DNA from: DATDIC01 sp963777625
Lineage (GTDB): Bacteria; Pseudomonadota; Alphaproteobacteria; Acetobacterales; Acetobacteraceae
DNA length: 64,000 nt
Reading direction: 5' to 3'
NCBI GenBank assembly: GCA_963777625.1
Contig: CAVZRO010000018.1
Coordinates: 62,001 to 126,000, forward strand
This document shows positions 7,419 to 16,413 of the stretch, in pieces. The notes beneath the pieces are model-generated. The model searched no databases. It was given only the letters and a program-made list of their open reading frames with translations, and had not been told where the DNA came from. How positions within the stretch are numbered: position 1 is the stretch's first letter; each line of letters starts with the position of its first letter. The translations under genes were made by a program, and so were the position numbers.

Positions 7419-8285
7419 ATGAGCCTTGTCGCCCCTGACCGCCTGCACCCTGCCACGGCGGATATGACATTTGAAATCCGCCCTGGGTTGGCGACGGGAG
7501 AGCGGGTCCGTTTCGCCGCGCAGGATATCATCGAAGGGCTGCGGCTCTGGCGGCTCGGGTGGACCCTGGGCTGGCTGGATATCAGGCTGCGCTATCGCGG
7601 CTCGCTGCTGGGGCCGTTCTGGCTGACCTTGTCGACCGCCGTGATGATAGGCTCGCTCGGCTTCCTGTATGCGGCCCTGTTTAACATGGACCTGAGGGTC
7701 TATCTGCCGTTCATCGCGCTATCGCAGGTGCTGTGGACGTACATCGCCGGCTTGGTGGGCGAGGGCTGCACCTGTTTCACGCAGGCCGAGGGCACCATCC
7801 GTTCGGTCCGCCTGCCGCTTTTTCTGCATGCGCTGCGCACGGTGGTCCGCAATCTGCTGACACTCGGGCACAACGTGGTGGTGATCGTCGTGGTGTTCGC
7901 GCTGCTGTCGATCAACCCCGGCTGGACCGCCCTGTGGGCGCTGCCCGGGCTGGCGGTGTGGCTGCTCGTAAGTGTTGTGATCTGCCTGCCGCTGGGTGCC
8001 ATCTGTGCCCGTTTCCGGGATATTCCGCCGATCATCGCCAGTGTGATGCAGATTGCATTCTTCGTCACACCGGTGATCTGGCTGCCGTCACAGCTTGGCG
8101 CCCGCGAGCACTGGATGGTGTTCAACCCGTTTTTTGATTTGCTGGAAATTGTGCGTGAGCCATTGCTGGGAAAGAGCGCGGGCATGCATGTGTGGGAAGC
8201 AGCCCTGGCGGTCACGGCGGTTTTGTGCGTCGGTTCGCTGGCGCTGTTTGCGCGCGTACGCGGCCGCATCGCGTTCTGGCTCTGA
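7419..8285 (+). CDS. Polysaccharide ABC exporter permease (Wzm-like)
   Basis: A 288-residue ABC2-type permease. A cytoplasmic N-terminus is followed by WLDIRLRYRGSLLGPFW, the conserved segment of O-antigen/capsule exporters, and then six hydrophobic stretches, including AICARFRDIPPIIASVMQIA before the last pair. It exports lipid-linked glycans across the inner membrane together with the ATPase encoded five bases downstream. A second possible start is ATG 7464, which would remove 15 residues. It is divergent from the GYD/ada pair. No glycosyltransferase cluster adjoins it. Confidence 0.9.
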   Translation: MSLVAPDRLHPATADMTFEIRPGLATGERVRFAAQDIIEGLRLWRLGWTLGWLDIRLRYRGSLLGPFWLTLSTAVMIGSLGFLYAALFNMDLRVYLPFIALSQVLWTYIAGLVGEGCTCFTQAEGTIRSVRLPLFLHALRTVVRNLLTLGHNVVVIVVVFALLSINPGWTALWALPGLAVWLLVSVVICLPLGAICARFRDIPPIIASVMQIAFFVTPVIWLPSQLGAREHWMVFNPFFDLLEIVREPLLGKSAGMHVWEAALAVTAVLCVGSLALFARVRGRIAFWL

Positions 8286-8290
8286 GCCGC

Positions 8291-9070
8291 ATGATGATGC
8301 CGGCCGCGATCGATATCACCGATCTTTCGGTCCTGTTTCCGCTGTATCACGCCAACAGCCGCAGCCTGAAGAAGACCGTGCTGGGGTTGGCGTCCGGTCG
8401 GCTCGCGCGAGATAAGCAGAACCGTGTCGTGGTGCAGGCGCTGCGGAACGTGTCGTTCAGCGTGCGCAGCGGTGACCGGATCGGGCTGGTGGGCGCCAAC
8501 GGCGCGGGCAAGACGACCTTGCTGCGTACGCTGGCGGGGATCTACGAGCCGGTAGCGGGGCGGATGCGGATGCAGGGCAGCCTGAACGCGCTATTGGACC
8601 CGCAACTCGGCATGAACACGGACTTGACTGGACGCGAGAATATCATGCTGCGCGGCCTGTACAGCGGTCTGCCGCGCAGCGAGCTGGCACGGCTGGAGCA
8701 GGATGTGCACGAATTTGCCGGCCTGGGGGATTTCATGGACCTGCCGGTGCGCATCTACAGTTCCGGCATGGTGGTGCGGCTTGGCTTTGCGCTGGCGACG
8801 GCGATCCGCCCGCAGATATTGCTGATGGACGAGTGGTTTCTGGCTGGAGACGCCGATTTCTTCGAGAAGGCACGGGCTCGGCTGGAGGATATGGTCCGTG
8901 GTGCCGAGATCCTGGTGCTGTCCACGCATCAGGCGACGATCGTACAGGAATGGTGCACGCGTGTGATCTGGCTGGACCAGGGCCAGGTGCGCGCGGACGG
9001 CGCGCCGGACGAGGTGCTGGAGCAGTATCTCGGCCATCCGTTGGAGCAGCCGCTGGTGGCAACGATCTGA
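8291..9070 (+). CDS. Polysaccharide ABC exporter ATPase (Wzt-like, short form)
   Basis: A 259-residue ATPase. Walker A is GANGAGKTT, the ABC signature is IYSSGMVVRLGF and Walker B is ILLMDEWFLAGD; the long region before Walker A (SVLFPLYHANSRSLKKTVLG) is typical of O-antigen exporters. I start it at ATG 8291 (MMMPAAIDITD) because the longer frame is permease sequence. It lacks the C-terminal carbohydrate-binding domain that some Wzt proteins carry, which suggests the exported chain is not recognised by a terminal cap. It is coupled to the permease with a five-base gap. Confidence 0.9.
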   Translation: MMMPAAIDITDLSVLFPLYHANSRSLKKTVLGLASGRLARDKQNRVVVQALRNVSFSVRSGDRIGLVGANGAGKTTLLRTLAGIYEPVAGRMRMQGSLNALLDPQLGMNTDLTGRENIMLRGLYSGLPRSELARLEQDVHEFAGLGDFMDLPVRIYSSGMVVRLGFALATAIRPQILLMDEWFLAGDADFFEKARARLEDMVRGAEILVLSTHQATIVQEWCTRVIWLDQGQVRADGAPDEVLEQYLGHPLEQPLVATI

Positions 9071-9085
9071 GCGGTCCGATAGTGC

Positions 9086-9111
9086 CCCCGCCGGCATTGA
9101 GCCAGGCGGGG
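9086..9111 (+). terminator. Possible terminator after the Wzm/Wzt operon
   Basis: CCCCGCC at 9086-9092 pairs perfectly with GGCGGGG at 9105-9111 (7-bp stem, 12-base loop), 15 bases after the ATPase stop. There is no T-run after it, so termination is only suggested. Confidence 0.35.
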
Positions 9112-9156
9112 AAATCATCGAGAAATGCAGCCATACGGACCTGAAGGAGAACTGCC

Positions 9157-9921
9157 ATGCCCATGGATGATTTGCGCCCGTTGGACCCCCCGCAGGCGCT
9201 GGAGCGCCAGTTGCGGGTCGATCTAGCCGCCGCGTTCCGGCTGGCGACGAAATACGGCTGGCATGAATCGGTGGCCAACCATTTCAGCCTGGCGGCGTCG
9301 CCCGACGGCAAACGCTTTCTGATGAACCCGAAATGGCGGCATTTCGCGACCATTCGCGCGAGCGAGCTGCTGCTGCTGGATGCCGACGATGCGCGCACGA
9401 TGCTGCGGCCCGATGCGCCCGATCCGTCCGCCTGGTGCATTCATGGGCGCATCCATGCACAGGTACCGCACGCGCGCTGCATCCTGCACGCGCATCCACC
9501 TTATGCCACCGCGATCGCCTCGCTGGCCGATCCCGAGATCAAGCCGATCGAGCAGAACACCGCTCGCTATTACAACCGTGTGGCGATCGACCTCGGTTTC
9601 AGTGGCGTGGCGGATGATGTTGCTGAAGGTGACCGGCTGGCGGCCAAGCTCGGCGGCTTCCGCCGCATGATGATGGGCAATCACGGCGTACTGGTGGTGG
9701 CGGAAACCGTCGCTGAGGCGTTCCATGATCTGTACTACCTGGAACGGGCGTGCCAGACGCTCGTGCTGGCCTACTCCACCGGCCAGAAATTGAACGTCAT
9801 ATCGCCAGCGCTGGCGGAGCAGACCGCGCGTGATTGGGATGAGTACGCCGCGATGGCGTTCGCGCATTTCAAAGAGGAGAAGCGCCTGCTGGACGAGGCG
9901 GGTGCGTCCTATGCGGCGTGA
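9157..9921 (+). CDS. Class II aldolase/adducin family protein
   Basis: A 254-residue class II aldolase/adducin fold protein. The zinc-site histidines are visible in HAHPPYATAIASL, and a further one is in MGNHGVLVVAETV; YGWHESVANHFSLAA is the N-terminal family motif. Members are fuculose/ribulose-phosphate aldolases, or decarboxylases and lyases of unknown substrate. The ATG has GAAGGAG nine bases upstream. The next gene, a family III CoA transferase, starts six bases after the stop, so both probably work in one catabolic route. The substrate is not deducible. Confidence 0.88.
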   Translation: MPMDDLRPLDPPQALERQLRVDLAAAFRLATKYGWHESVANHFSLAASPDGKRFLMNPKWRHFATIRASELLLLDADDARTMLRPDAPDPSAWCIHGRIHAQVPHARCILHAHPPYATAIASLADPEIKPIEQNTARYYNRVAIDLGFSGVADDVAEGDRLAAKLGGFRRMMMGNHGVLVVAETVAEAFHDLYYLERACQTLVLAYSTGQKLNVISPALAEQTARDWDEYAAMAFAHFKEEKRLLDEAGASYAA

Positions 9922-9927
9922 CTTGAG

Positions 9928-11100
9928 GTGAGCTTGCTTCCGCTGACGGGCATTGTGGTCCTGGAGTTCTGCCACACCGTGATGGGACCGACCTGCGGTG
10001 TGGTGCTCGCTGACCTGGGCGCCGATGTGATCCGCGTGGAGCCGGCGCCGGACGGCGATCGGACGCGACGGCTGGGTGGCTTTGCCAGTGGGTTCTTCGC
10101 CTATTTCAATCGCAACAAACGGGGCATCTGCCTGGATCTGAAATCGCCGGACGGGCTGCAGGTGGCACAGGACCTGCTGCGCCGCGCCGACGTGCTGATC
10201 GAGAATTTCGGGCCGGGCACGATGGAGCGGCTGGGGTTGGGATGGGAGCAGGCGCACGCGATCAACAACCGGCTGATCTACTGTGCGCTGAAGGGGTTTC
10301 TGCACGGTCCGTACGAGCATCGACCGGCGCTGGATGAGGTGGTGCAGTTCATGACTGGGCTGGCCTATATGACGGGCCCGCCCGGGCAGCCGCTGCGAGC
10401 GGGCTCGTCGGTGATCGACATCATGGGCGGGGTGATGGGCGACGTGGCCATTCTGGCGGCGTTGCGCCAGCGTGACGGGGACGGGCAGGGGCGCAAGGTG
10501 ACCAGCACCCTGTTTGAATCAGCGGCGTTCCTGGTGGGTCAGCACATGGCGGGCGAGGCGGTGACCGGACAGCCGTCGCCGCCGATGCCGGTGCGCAGCA
10601 GTGCATGGGGCATCTACGAGACCTTCCCGACCGCCGACGGCGCCCCGCTGTTCATCGGCATTACCTCGGATAATCACTGGCGTGCGTTCTGCGAGGCGTT
10701 TCGGCGGCCGGATCTGCTGGCGGACACGCGATTCACCAGCAACGCGGACCGGGTCAGCAACCGGCCGGCGCTACGCGCGATCGTCGCGGAGATCGCGCTG
10801 GTGCATGGGATTGCCGCACTGACCGGGATTTTCGATCGAGCGGGAATCCCGTTCTCGCCGGTGAACCGGCCGTCGGACCTGCTCGAGGACCCACATGCTC
10901 TGGCGCATGCCTTGCCGATCCGTTTCCCGAACGGAGAGACCGCACGCCTGCCGCCGTTGCCGATCGCGATCGACGACACGTCTCTGGCGGTGCGGATGCA
11001 GCCGCCGGCGATCGGCGAGCACACGACCCAGGTGCTGCAAGAACTGGGTTATTCCGCGGGGCGCATCGAGACGTTACGGCAGGCAGGAGCGGTGGCGTAG
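9928..11100 (+). CDS. Family III CoA transferase (CaiB/BaiF)
   Basis: A 390-residue CoA transferase. The N-terminal pattern is VVLEFCHTVMGPTCGVVLAD, LGADVIRVEP; NRNKRGICLDLKSPDG and VLIENFGPGTMERLGLGW follow. The catalytic Asp expected of this family is probably at about 164 in AGSSVIDIMGG. It moves CoA between carboxylic acids. The GTG start at 9928 follows the aldolase stop by six bases, so the two form an operon. The acid acceptor and donor are unknown. Confidence 0.92.
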   Translation: MSLLPLTGIVVLEFCHTVMGPTCGVVLADLGADVIRVEPAPDGDRTRRLGGFASGFFAYFNRNKRGICLDLKSPDGLQVAQDLLRRADVLIENFGPGTMERLGLGWEQAHAINNRLIYCALKGFLHGPYEHRPALDEVVQFMTGLAYMTGPPGQPLRAGSSVIDIMGGVMGDVAILAALRQRDGDGQGRKVTSTLFESAAFLVGQHMAGEAVTGQPSPPMPVRSSAWGIYETFPTADGAPLFIGITSDNHWRAFCEAFRRPDLLADTRFTSNADRVSNRPALRAIVAEIALVHGIAALTGIFDRAGIPFSPVNRPSDLLEDPHALAHALPIRFPNGETARLPPLPIAIDDTSLAVRMQPPAIGEHTTQVLQELGYSAGRIETLRQAGAVA

Positions 11101-11111
11101 GCCGACCCCAG

Positions 11112-12011
11112 TCAGCCGATCACCTTCGCCGCCTCTTCCGGCGATTTGTTGACCAGCGCCGCGTAGTCCTTCATCAGCGTTTCGGAGATCTGGCCGGGTG
11201 TGAAGCTTAGCTTGCCGATCTCTTTCACCGGGGTTACTTCGGCGGCGGTACCGGCGAGGAACACCTCGGTGGCATCCTTCATTTCATCCGGCATGATCGG
11301 TCGCTCGATGACCTTCATCTGGCGATGCTTGGCGAGCGCCATGACGGTGCGCCGCGTGATGCCGTCCAGGAAGCAATCCGGATCGGGCGTGTGCAGATCG
11401 CCATTGATCGCGAAGAAGATGTTGGCACCGGTTGCTTCCGCGACCTGTCCGCGCCAGTCCAGCATCAGCGCGTCGGCGTAGCCTTCCGACTCTGCCTTGT
11501 GCTTGGAGAGCGTGCCGATCATGTAGAGCCCGGTTGCCTTCGCCGCGGTCGGCGCGGTGTCCGGCGAAGGCCGCTTCCATTCCGCCATGCCGAGCCGGAT
11601 GCCCTTCATGCGGTCGGCGCCGAAATAGCTGGGCCACTGCCATACGGCGATCGCCAGATGGATTTTCGTGTGCTGCGCCGAAACCGCCAACATCTCCGAC
11701 CCGCGCCAGGCGATGGGCCGCACATAGGCATCGGTCAGTCCGTTCGCCTTTACGGTTTCTTTGCAGGCGGCGTCGATCTGCTCGGCCGTGAACGGTATTT
11801 CGAACCCCAGAATTCGCGCCGAGTTGATCAGCCGGTTCGTGTGGTCTCGCAGGCGGAAGATGTGGCCGCTATAGGCTCGTTCGCCTTCGAACACCGCGGA
11901 GGCATAATGTAGCCCATGTGTCAGCACATGCAGCTTCGCGTCCCGCCAGGGCACCAGGGCGCCGTCCCACCAGATCCAGCCATCCCGGTCGTCGAAAGGA
12001 ACTAACGCCAT
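11112..12011 (-). CDS. ilvE: Branched-chain amino-acid aminotransferase
   Basis: A 299-residue fold-type IV aminotransferase. The PLP lysine is about Lys158 in APTAAKATGLYM, followed by the family pattern EGYADALMLDWRGQVAEATG and ANIFFAINGDLHTPDPDCFL. It interconverts leucine, isoleucine and valine with their 2-oxo acids using glutamate. I start at ATG 12011 (MALVPFDDRDGWIWWDG) with a GGGG upstream, rejecting an extension that crosses the divergent promoter. It faces away from the MarR-family gene across a 100-base gap with overlapping promoter signals. Confidence 0.95.
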   Translation of the reverse strand: MALVPFDDRDGWIWWDGALVPWRDAKLHVLTHGLHYASAVFEGERAYSGHIFRLRDHTNRLINSARILGFEIPFTAEQIDAACKETVKANGLTDAYVRPIAWRGSEMLAVSAQHTKIHLAIAVWQWPSYFGADRMKGIRLGMAEWKRPSPDTAPTAAKATGLYMIGTLSKHKAESEGYADALMLDWRGQVAEATGANIFFAINGDLHTPDPDCFLDGITRRTVMALAKHRQMKVIERPIMPDEMKDATEVFLAGTAAEVTPVKEIGKLSFTPGQISETLMKDYAALVNKSPEEAAKVIG

Positions 12012-12030
12012 GGGTCGTATCCCCGTAATT

Positions 12031-12060
12031 TTGTTGCTGTAGACTTGCGGAAGGTATAAT
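12031..12060 (+). promoter_or_regulatory. Sigma70-like promoter for the MarR/two-component operon
   Basis: TTGTTG at 12031-12036 and a perfect TATAAT at 12055-12060, with an 18-base spacer, point toward the marR-family gene. A direct repeat ACGTCA-N3-ACGTCA follows at 12064-12078, where a repressor could bind. On the other strand TTGACG in the same stretch could serve ilvE, so the promoters overlap. Confidence 0.5.
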
Positions 12061-12111
12061 GCAACGTCAGATACGTCAATGATTCTGTCGCATAAGCGAG
12101 GAATGCCTGCC

Positions 12112-12684
12112 ATGCCCGCCCTGAAGGGCAACTCGGTAAGCGGTCGCCGCGCCGCGCTTCCAGCAGTCGCCGACCCGAAGCCGGTCGCCGGAGCCAACCT
12201 GCTGTTTTTGCGCGAGGAGGAGATCCGCCTTGCTCAGGACCTGATGTTCTTTGCATACCGCGACTTCACCAACGCAGCCGACGTTATCCTTGAGGAGCTT
12301 GGCCTGGGACGCGCCCATCATCGGGCGCTGCATTTCATCGGCCGCAATCCGGGGATTACCGTCTCCGATCTGCTCGGTATCCTGCGAATCACAAAACAGA
12401 GCCTGGCGCGCGTGCTGTCCGCCCTGGTGGAGCGCGGCTACGTGGCGCAGTCCCCGGGAAGCGCCGACCGCCGGCAGCGTCTGCTGAAGCTCACGACGGC
12501 CGGGCAGGCGCTGGAGCGGCGGCTGTTCGAGCGGCAGAAGGAACGGCTGAGCGCGGCGTATCGCGACGCGGGCGGGGCCGCGGTCGACGGGTTTCGCCGG
12601 GTAATGCGGGCGATCATGGACGAGGCTGCGCGTGCCTATCTCGACAGCCCTGAGGCGCCGGTTCGGGGTGGGCGTGGCCGGTGA
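12112..12684 (+). CDS. MarR-family transcriptional regulator
   Basis: A 190-residue winged-helix regulator. It has the helix-turn-helix ITVSDLLGILRITKQSLARV and the wing region SPGSADRRQRLLKLTTAGQA, followed by a long C-terminal dimerisation helix. I favour ATG 12112, ten bases after GAGG; ATGs at 12079 and 12103 are also possible. It is divergent from ilvE and overlaps the response-regulator start, so it is the first gene of a three-gene regulatory operon. It probably autoregulates from the shared intergenic region; the ligand is unknown. Confidence 0.9.
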   Translation: MPALKGNSVSGRRAALPAVADPKPVAGANLLFLREEEIRLAQDLMFFAYRDFTNAADVILEELGLGRAHHRALHFIGRNPGITVSDLLGILRITKQSLARVLSALVERGYVAQSPGSADRRQRLLKLTTAGQALERRLFERQKERLSAAYRDAGGAAVDGFRRVMRAIMDEAARAYLDSPEAPVRGGRGR

Positions 12685-13382
12685 TGTCGGAGGTCGCCCA
12701 TATCCTGGTGGTGGATGACGATGCGCGGCTGCGGGCGTTGCTGTCACGCTATCTTTCGGACAACGGGTTCCGCGTGACCACGGCAGAGAATGCGGCCGAT
12801 GCGCGTGCCAAGCTGCGCTCGGTCAGTCCGGACCTGCTGGTGCTCGATATCATGATGCCGGGCGAGAGCGGGCTGGCGCTGACAGAGGCTTTGCGTCGTG
12901 ACGGCGATGGTGATTTGCCGGTGCTGCTGCTGACCGCACGCGGCGCGCCGGAGGACCGGATTGCCGGGTTCGAAGCGGGGGCCGACGATTACCTCGGTAA
13001 GCCGTTCGAGCCACTGGAACTGGTGCTGCGCATTCGCGCGATGCTACGTCGTACGACGCCGGTTCCGCGCGGCGTGGCAATCGGGCCCGTCCAGCTCGGC
13101 ACGGCGGAGTTTGATCCCGAACGCGGCGAGCTGCGGGTCGCTGGCGGGGCGATTCGCTTGACCGGCGGTGAAGCTGCGCTGCTGGCCGCGCTTGCGCACA
13201 AGCCGAACGAGGTCCTCTCTCGGGAGGAGTTGGCGGCGGCTCTTGGCATGGACGAGGCGGGCGAACGGGCGATCGACGTGCAAGTGACCAGGCTTCGGCG
13301 CAAGATCGAGGCTGATCCCCGCGAGCCGCGCTTCCTGCACACGGTGAGGGGCCGCGGGTATGTGCTGAAGCCGGGCGTCTGA
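12684..13382 (+). CDS. OmpR-family response regulator
   Basis: A 232-residue regulator with a receiver domain and a winged-helix output domain. The acidic pair is in LVVDDDARLR, the phospho-acceptor is Asp55 in LLVLDIMMPG, Thr84 lies in LLLTARG, and Lys106 in YLGKPFEP. The DNA-binding half (about 135-232) ends with the typical HTVRGRGYVLKPGV. The ATG at 12684 overlaps the MarR stop (TGATG); a GTG three bases earlier would add one Met. The histidine kinase gene begins one base after its stop. Target genes are unknown. Confidence 0.95.
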   Translation: MSEVAHILVVDDDARLRALLSRYLSDNGFRVTTAENAADARAKLRSVSPDLLVLDIMMPGESGLALTEALRRDGDGDLPVLLLTARGAPEDRIAGFEAGADDYLGKPFEPLELVLRIRAMLRRTTPVPRGVAIGPVQLGTAEFDPERGELRVAGGAIRLTGGEAALLAALAHKPNEVLSREELAAALGMDEAGERAIDVQVTRLRRKIEADPREPRFLHTVRGRGYVLKPGV

Positions 13383-13383
13383 A

Positions 13384-14715
13384 ATGGGGGTGCCACTGCC
13401 TTTCTCGCGCGTGGTCAAGCGGGTGCTGCCGCGGTCCTTGCTCGGCCGCAGCCTGCTGATGATCCTGGTGCCGCTGGTGCTGCTGCAGGCAGTGGCCTTG
13501 CAGGTCTATTACGGCGGCCATCTCGATCTCGTGTATCGCCGGCTGTCGGGCGCTGTCGCCGGGGAGTTGCAGTTCACGTTGCAGTTGATGCGTCGCTACC
13601 CGGGGCCGGCCAATACCGATTGGATCATAGAAAGCGCGCACCGGGAATTCGACCTGGCGATGCGGCTTGAGCCGCACGCCCGGCTGGAAGCGCGCCGGCG
13701 GGTGAATGTGCTCGGGCCGATGGACGACGAGCTGGAGGCGGCACTGCGCGAGCGGCTGATCGAGCCGTTCACGATGGACTGGACCTACGACCCGCAATCC
13801 GTGCTGATACGCGTGCAGCTTCCGGACGGTGTGCTGGATGTGCTGGCGCCGCGCAAGCGCGTCGATCTGGGCACGATCTTTCTGTTCATGAGCTGGCTGG
13901 CCGGCACCGCCTTGCTGCTGTTCGCGATCGCCGCTTTGTTCATGCGCAACCAGGTGCGCGGGATCCGGCGACTGGCTGACGCGGCCCAGGCGTTCGGGGT
14001 GGGACGCGACCCGGGCTCGATCCGTCCGGAGGGCGCCACGGAGGTGCGGCGCGCCGCCGCCGCGTTCAACCGGATGCAGGAACGCATCCGCCGGTTTCTG
14101 ACCCAGCGGACCGAGATGCTGGCCGGCGTGTCGCACGACCTTCGCACGCCGCTGACGCGGATGCGGCTGGCGCTGGCGATGCTGCCGATGCGGCGCGAGG
14201 CGGCCGAGGAGCTGGCCGAAATCACCGCCGATGTCGATGAGATGGAGCGGATGATCGAGGGATACCTGGCGTTCGCTCGTGGCGAGGGCAACGAGCAGGC
14301 CGAGCCGGTCAATCTGTCTGCGCTGCTGGAGGAAGTGGCGGCCGGGGCGCGCCGTTCGGGCGCCTCGGTGGAGTTGGATGCGCCGGCGGAGCTGACATTG
14401 AAGTTGCGGGTCAGCGCGGTACGCCGGGCCATCACCAACCTGGTGGACAATGCGCGTCGGCACGCGCATCGCGTGGTGCTGGCGGCGATTCCGGTCGGGC
14501 CGCGCAGCGTGCACGTGATCGTTGACGACGACGGCCCGGGCATCCCACCGGATCGGCGGGAGAGCGTGTTCCGCCCGTTCGAAAGCGATACGACAGGCGG
14601 CACCGGGCTGGGATTGACGATCGCCCGCGACATCGTGCGCGCGCATGGCGGCGATATCATGCTGGAGGAGAGTCCGCTGGGGGGGCTGCGGGCGCGCATT
14701 CGATTGCCGGTGTAA
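13384..14715 (+). CDS. EnvZ-like sensor histidine kinase
   Basis: A 443-residue membrane kinase. TM1 is at about 22-44 (SLLMILVPLVLLQAVALQVY), the periplasmic sensor at about 45-162, TM2 at about 163-186, and HAMP at about 187-240. The dimerisation domain has the phospho-His at 251 in LAGVSHDLRTPLTRM, and the ATPase domain has N, G1 and G2 boxes (LVDNARRHAHR, DDDGPGIPP, GGTGLGLTIARDI). It starts one base after the response-regulator stop, so it is the cognate partner. The small periplasmic domain resembles EnvZ-type sensors; the signal is unknown. Confidence 0.93.
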   Translation: MGVPLPFSRVVKRVLPRSLLGRSLLMILVPLVLLQAVALQVYYGGHLDLVYRRLSGAVAGELQFTLQLMRRYPGPANTDWIIESAHREFDLAMRLEPHARLEARRRVNVLGPMDDELEAALRERLIEPFTMDWTYDPQSVLIRVQLPDGVLDVLAPRKRVDLGTIFLFMSWLAGTALLLFAIAALFMRNQVRGIRRLADAAQAFGVGRDPGSIRPEGATEVRRAAAAFNRMQERIRRFLTQRTEMLAGVSHDLRTPLTRMRLALAMLPMRREAAEELAEITADVDEMERMIEGYLAFARGEGNEQAEPVNLSALLEEVAAGARRSGASVELDAPAELTLKLRVSAVRRAITNLVDNARRHAHRVVLAAIPVGPRSVHVIVDDDGPGIPPDRRESVFRPFESDTTGGTGLGLTIARDIVRAHGGDIMLEESPLGGLRARIRLPV

Positions 14716-14796
14716 CTATCTGCTTGCCGCTCGATCCTTGACATCGTTCGGCGTCGCGGGAACCTTGATGGGGAATACGCCAACGGGGGGAACGAG

Positions 14797-16413
14797 ATGC
14801 GGGACATCCAGGGCATGTGGCGCGGGGCATTCGGCCGTCGCGGCTTTGTTGCAGGGGCTGGAGCGGTGGCATCGGCCGCCGCGCTGCGTCCGTGGCGTGC
14901 CGGTGCGGCAACCGAAGCGGGCTTGCTGGAATCTGATCCGGAGGCGCCGTATGAATCGCCCATCAGGCCAGAGCGCGTTGCCTTCCTGAAGACCAAGCCG
15001 TACCGCGGCAAGACGATCAATGTGCTGATCCTGAAGGGATCGGTCGGCGCCGGTCTGAAATACCATATCCCGCACTGGGAGGAGGAAACCGGCGGCAAGG
15101 TCAGCGTCGCCGAGGTGCCGATCGACATACTCTACACGCAAATTTTCTCCGACATCACCAGCGGCCTGCACCGCAACGATGCCTACATGACCGCGGCCTG
15201 GTTCTATGGTGACTTCTTCACCACCGGCTCGCCGACGATCGAGCCGATCGAGCCGTTCCTTGCCGACAAGCGCTACTCATACTGGAACCCCGACAACTTC
15301 ATGCCGGCGATGCGCCAGCTCTATACCTGGGGCGGCAAGTTGTACGGTGTGTTGTTCGACGCCGATGCGCAGACGCTGTACTACAGGAAGGATGTTTTCG
15401 CGAACGCCGACAATCAGTCCAAGTTCAAGGCGAAATATGGCTACGACCTGCCGGCGCCGCCGACCACCATGCAGCAGATGCATGATGCGGCGGATTTCTT
15501 TACCGGTTGGGACTGGAACGGGGACGGCGGGAACGACTGGGGCCTGGCACTGCATGCCAAGGTGAACGCGCAGGGCTTCTTCCATTTCCTGACGCTCGCG
15601 GCTCCGTATATCTGCTCGCCCACCAACCGGTATTTCTACTTTCACCCGGACACGATGAAGCCGCTGATCAACTCACCCGGCCATCTGCGCGCATTGGAGG
15701 ACTACATCAAGTTCCTGCCGAACGGGCCGCGCGAGGAGATCAGTTGGACGCTTGGCCAGGGATGGAACCTGTTCCTGACCGGCAAGGCGGCCATGGAGGC
15801 GACCTGGGGCGATCTGCCGACGCTCGCGCAGGATCCGAAGAATTCGGTGGTGCAGGGAAAGATCGCCGCAGCACCGATTCCTGGCGTGCCGGAGGCGTAC
15901 GATCCGATCAAGGGAAGCTGGACCAAGTACCAACTGAACCAGGCCGGCAACGTCAATGGCGGAAGCTGGCACTGCGTGATTTCGAAATATGCGCAGAACA
16001 AGGAGGCGGTGTACGATTTCCTCGCGTTCATGGCGAACCGCAAAAACGCGTTCTACAACGTGACGCATGGCTTCACCGGCGTGCAGCCCGGCATGCGCGA
16101 CGAATACCTGCCGCCGGCCGGTACCGCGACGCTGGCGGAATGGAAGGCGCAAGGCTGGAACGAGGATGACGCCAAGGCGTTCATGGACGCGTATTACGCC
16201 AACCTCGCGTTGCCGGTGCAGGAACCTTACCTGCGCATTCCCGGTGCGGCTGACTATTGGCATCAGTTGGACACGCGCCTTTCCGCGCTGCTGGCGGGAC
16301 AGACGACGCCGCAAAAAGCGCTGGATGACACGGCCGCAGCCTGGGAGGAGATTACCCAGCGGTACGGACGCGAGCAGCAGAAGAAGCTGTACATCGCCTC
16401 ATTCGGCGCGTGA
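14797..16413 (+). CDS. Sugar ABC transporter substrate-binding protein, Tat-exported
   Basis: A 538-residue SBP_bac_1-type binding protein. The N-terminus has a twin-arginine signal (FGRRGFVAGAGAVASAAAL) with cleavage after about residue 38, so it is probably exported folded. The mature protein binds a carbohydrate: KTINVLILKGSVGAGLKYHI near the start, many aromatics (WNPDNFMPAMRQLYTWGGK). Its GTGA overlap with the first permease makes one operon. A weak TTGACA at 14738-14743 may be part of its promoter. No ATPase gene accompanies the set, so a shared MalK-like subunit is likely. Confidence 0.9.
   Translation: MRDIQGMWRGAFGRRGFVAGAGAVASAAALRPWRAGAATEAGLLESDPEAPYESPIRPERVAFLKTKPYRGKTINVLILKGSVGAGLKYHIPHWEEETGGKVSVAEVPIDILYTQIFSDITSGLHRNDAYMTAAWFYGDFFTTGSPTIEPIEPFLADKRYSYWNPDNFMPAMRQLYTWGGKLYGVLFDADAQTLYYRKDVFANADNQSKFKAKYGYDLPAPPTTMQQMHDAADFFTGWDWNGDGGNDWGLALHAKVNAQGFFHFLTLAAPYICSPTNRYFYFHPDTMKPLINSPGHLRALEDYIKFLPNGPREEISWTLGQGWNLFLTGKAAMEATWGDLPTLAQDPKNSVVQGKIAAAPIPGVPEAYDPIKGSWTKYQLNQAGNVNGGSWHCVISKYAQNKEAVYDFLAFMANRKNAFYNVTHGFTGVQPGMRDEYLPPAGTATLAEWKAQGWNEDDAKAFMDAYYANLALPVQEPYLRIPGAADYWHQLDTRLSALLAGQTTPQKALDDTAAAWEEITQRYGREQQKKLYIASFGA

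Noticed and set aside
14738..14770. TTGACA as a full promoter before the sugar-binding protein
   Set aside because: No acceptable -10 box lies at 16-18 bases; the region GGGAACCTTG is too GC-rich to call.
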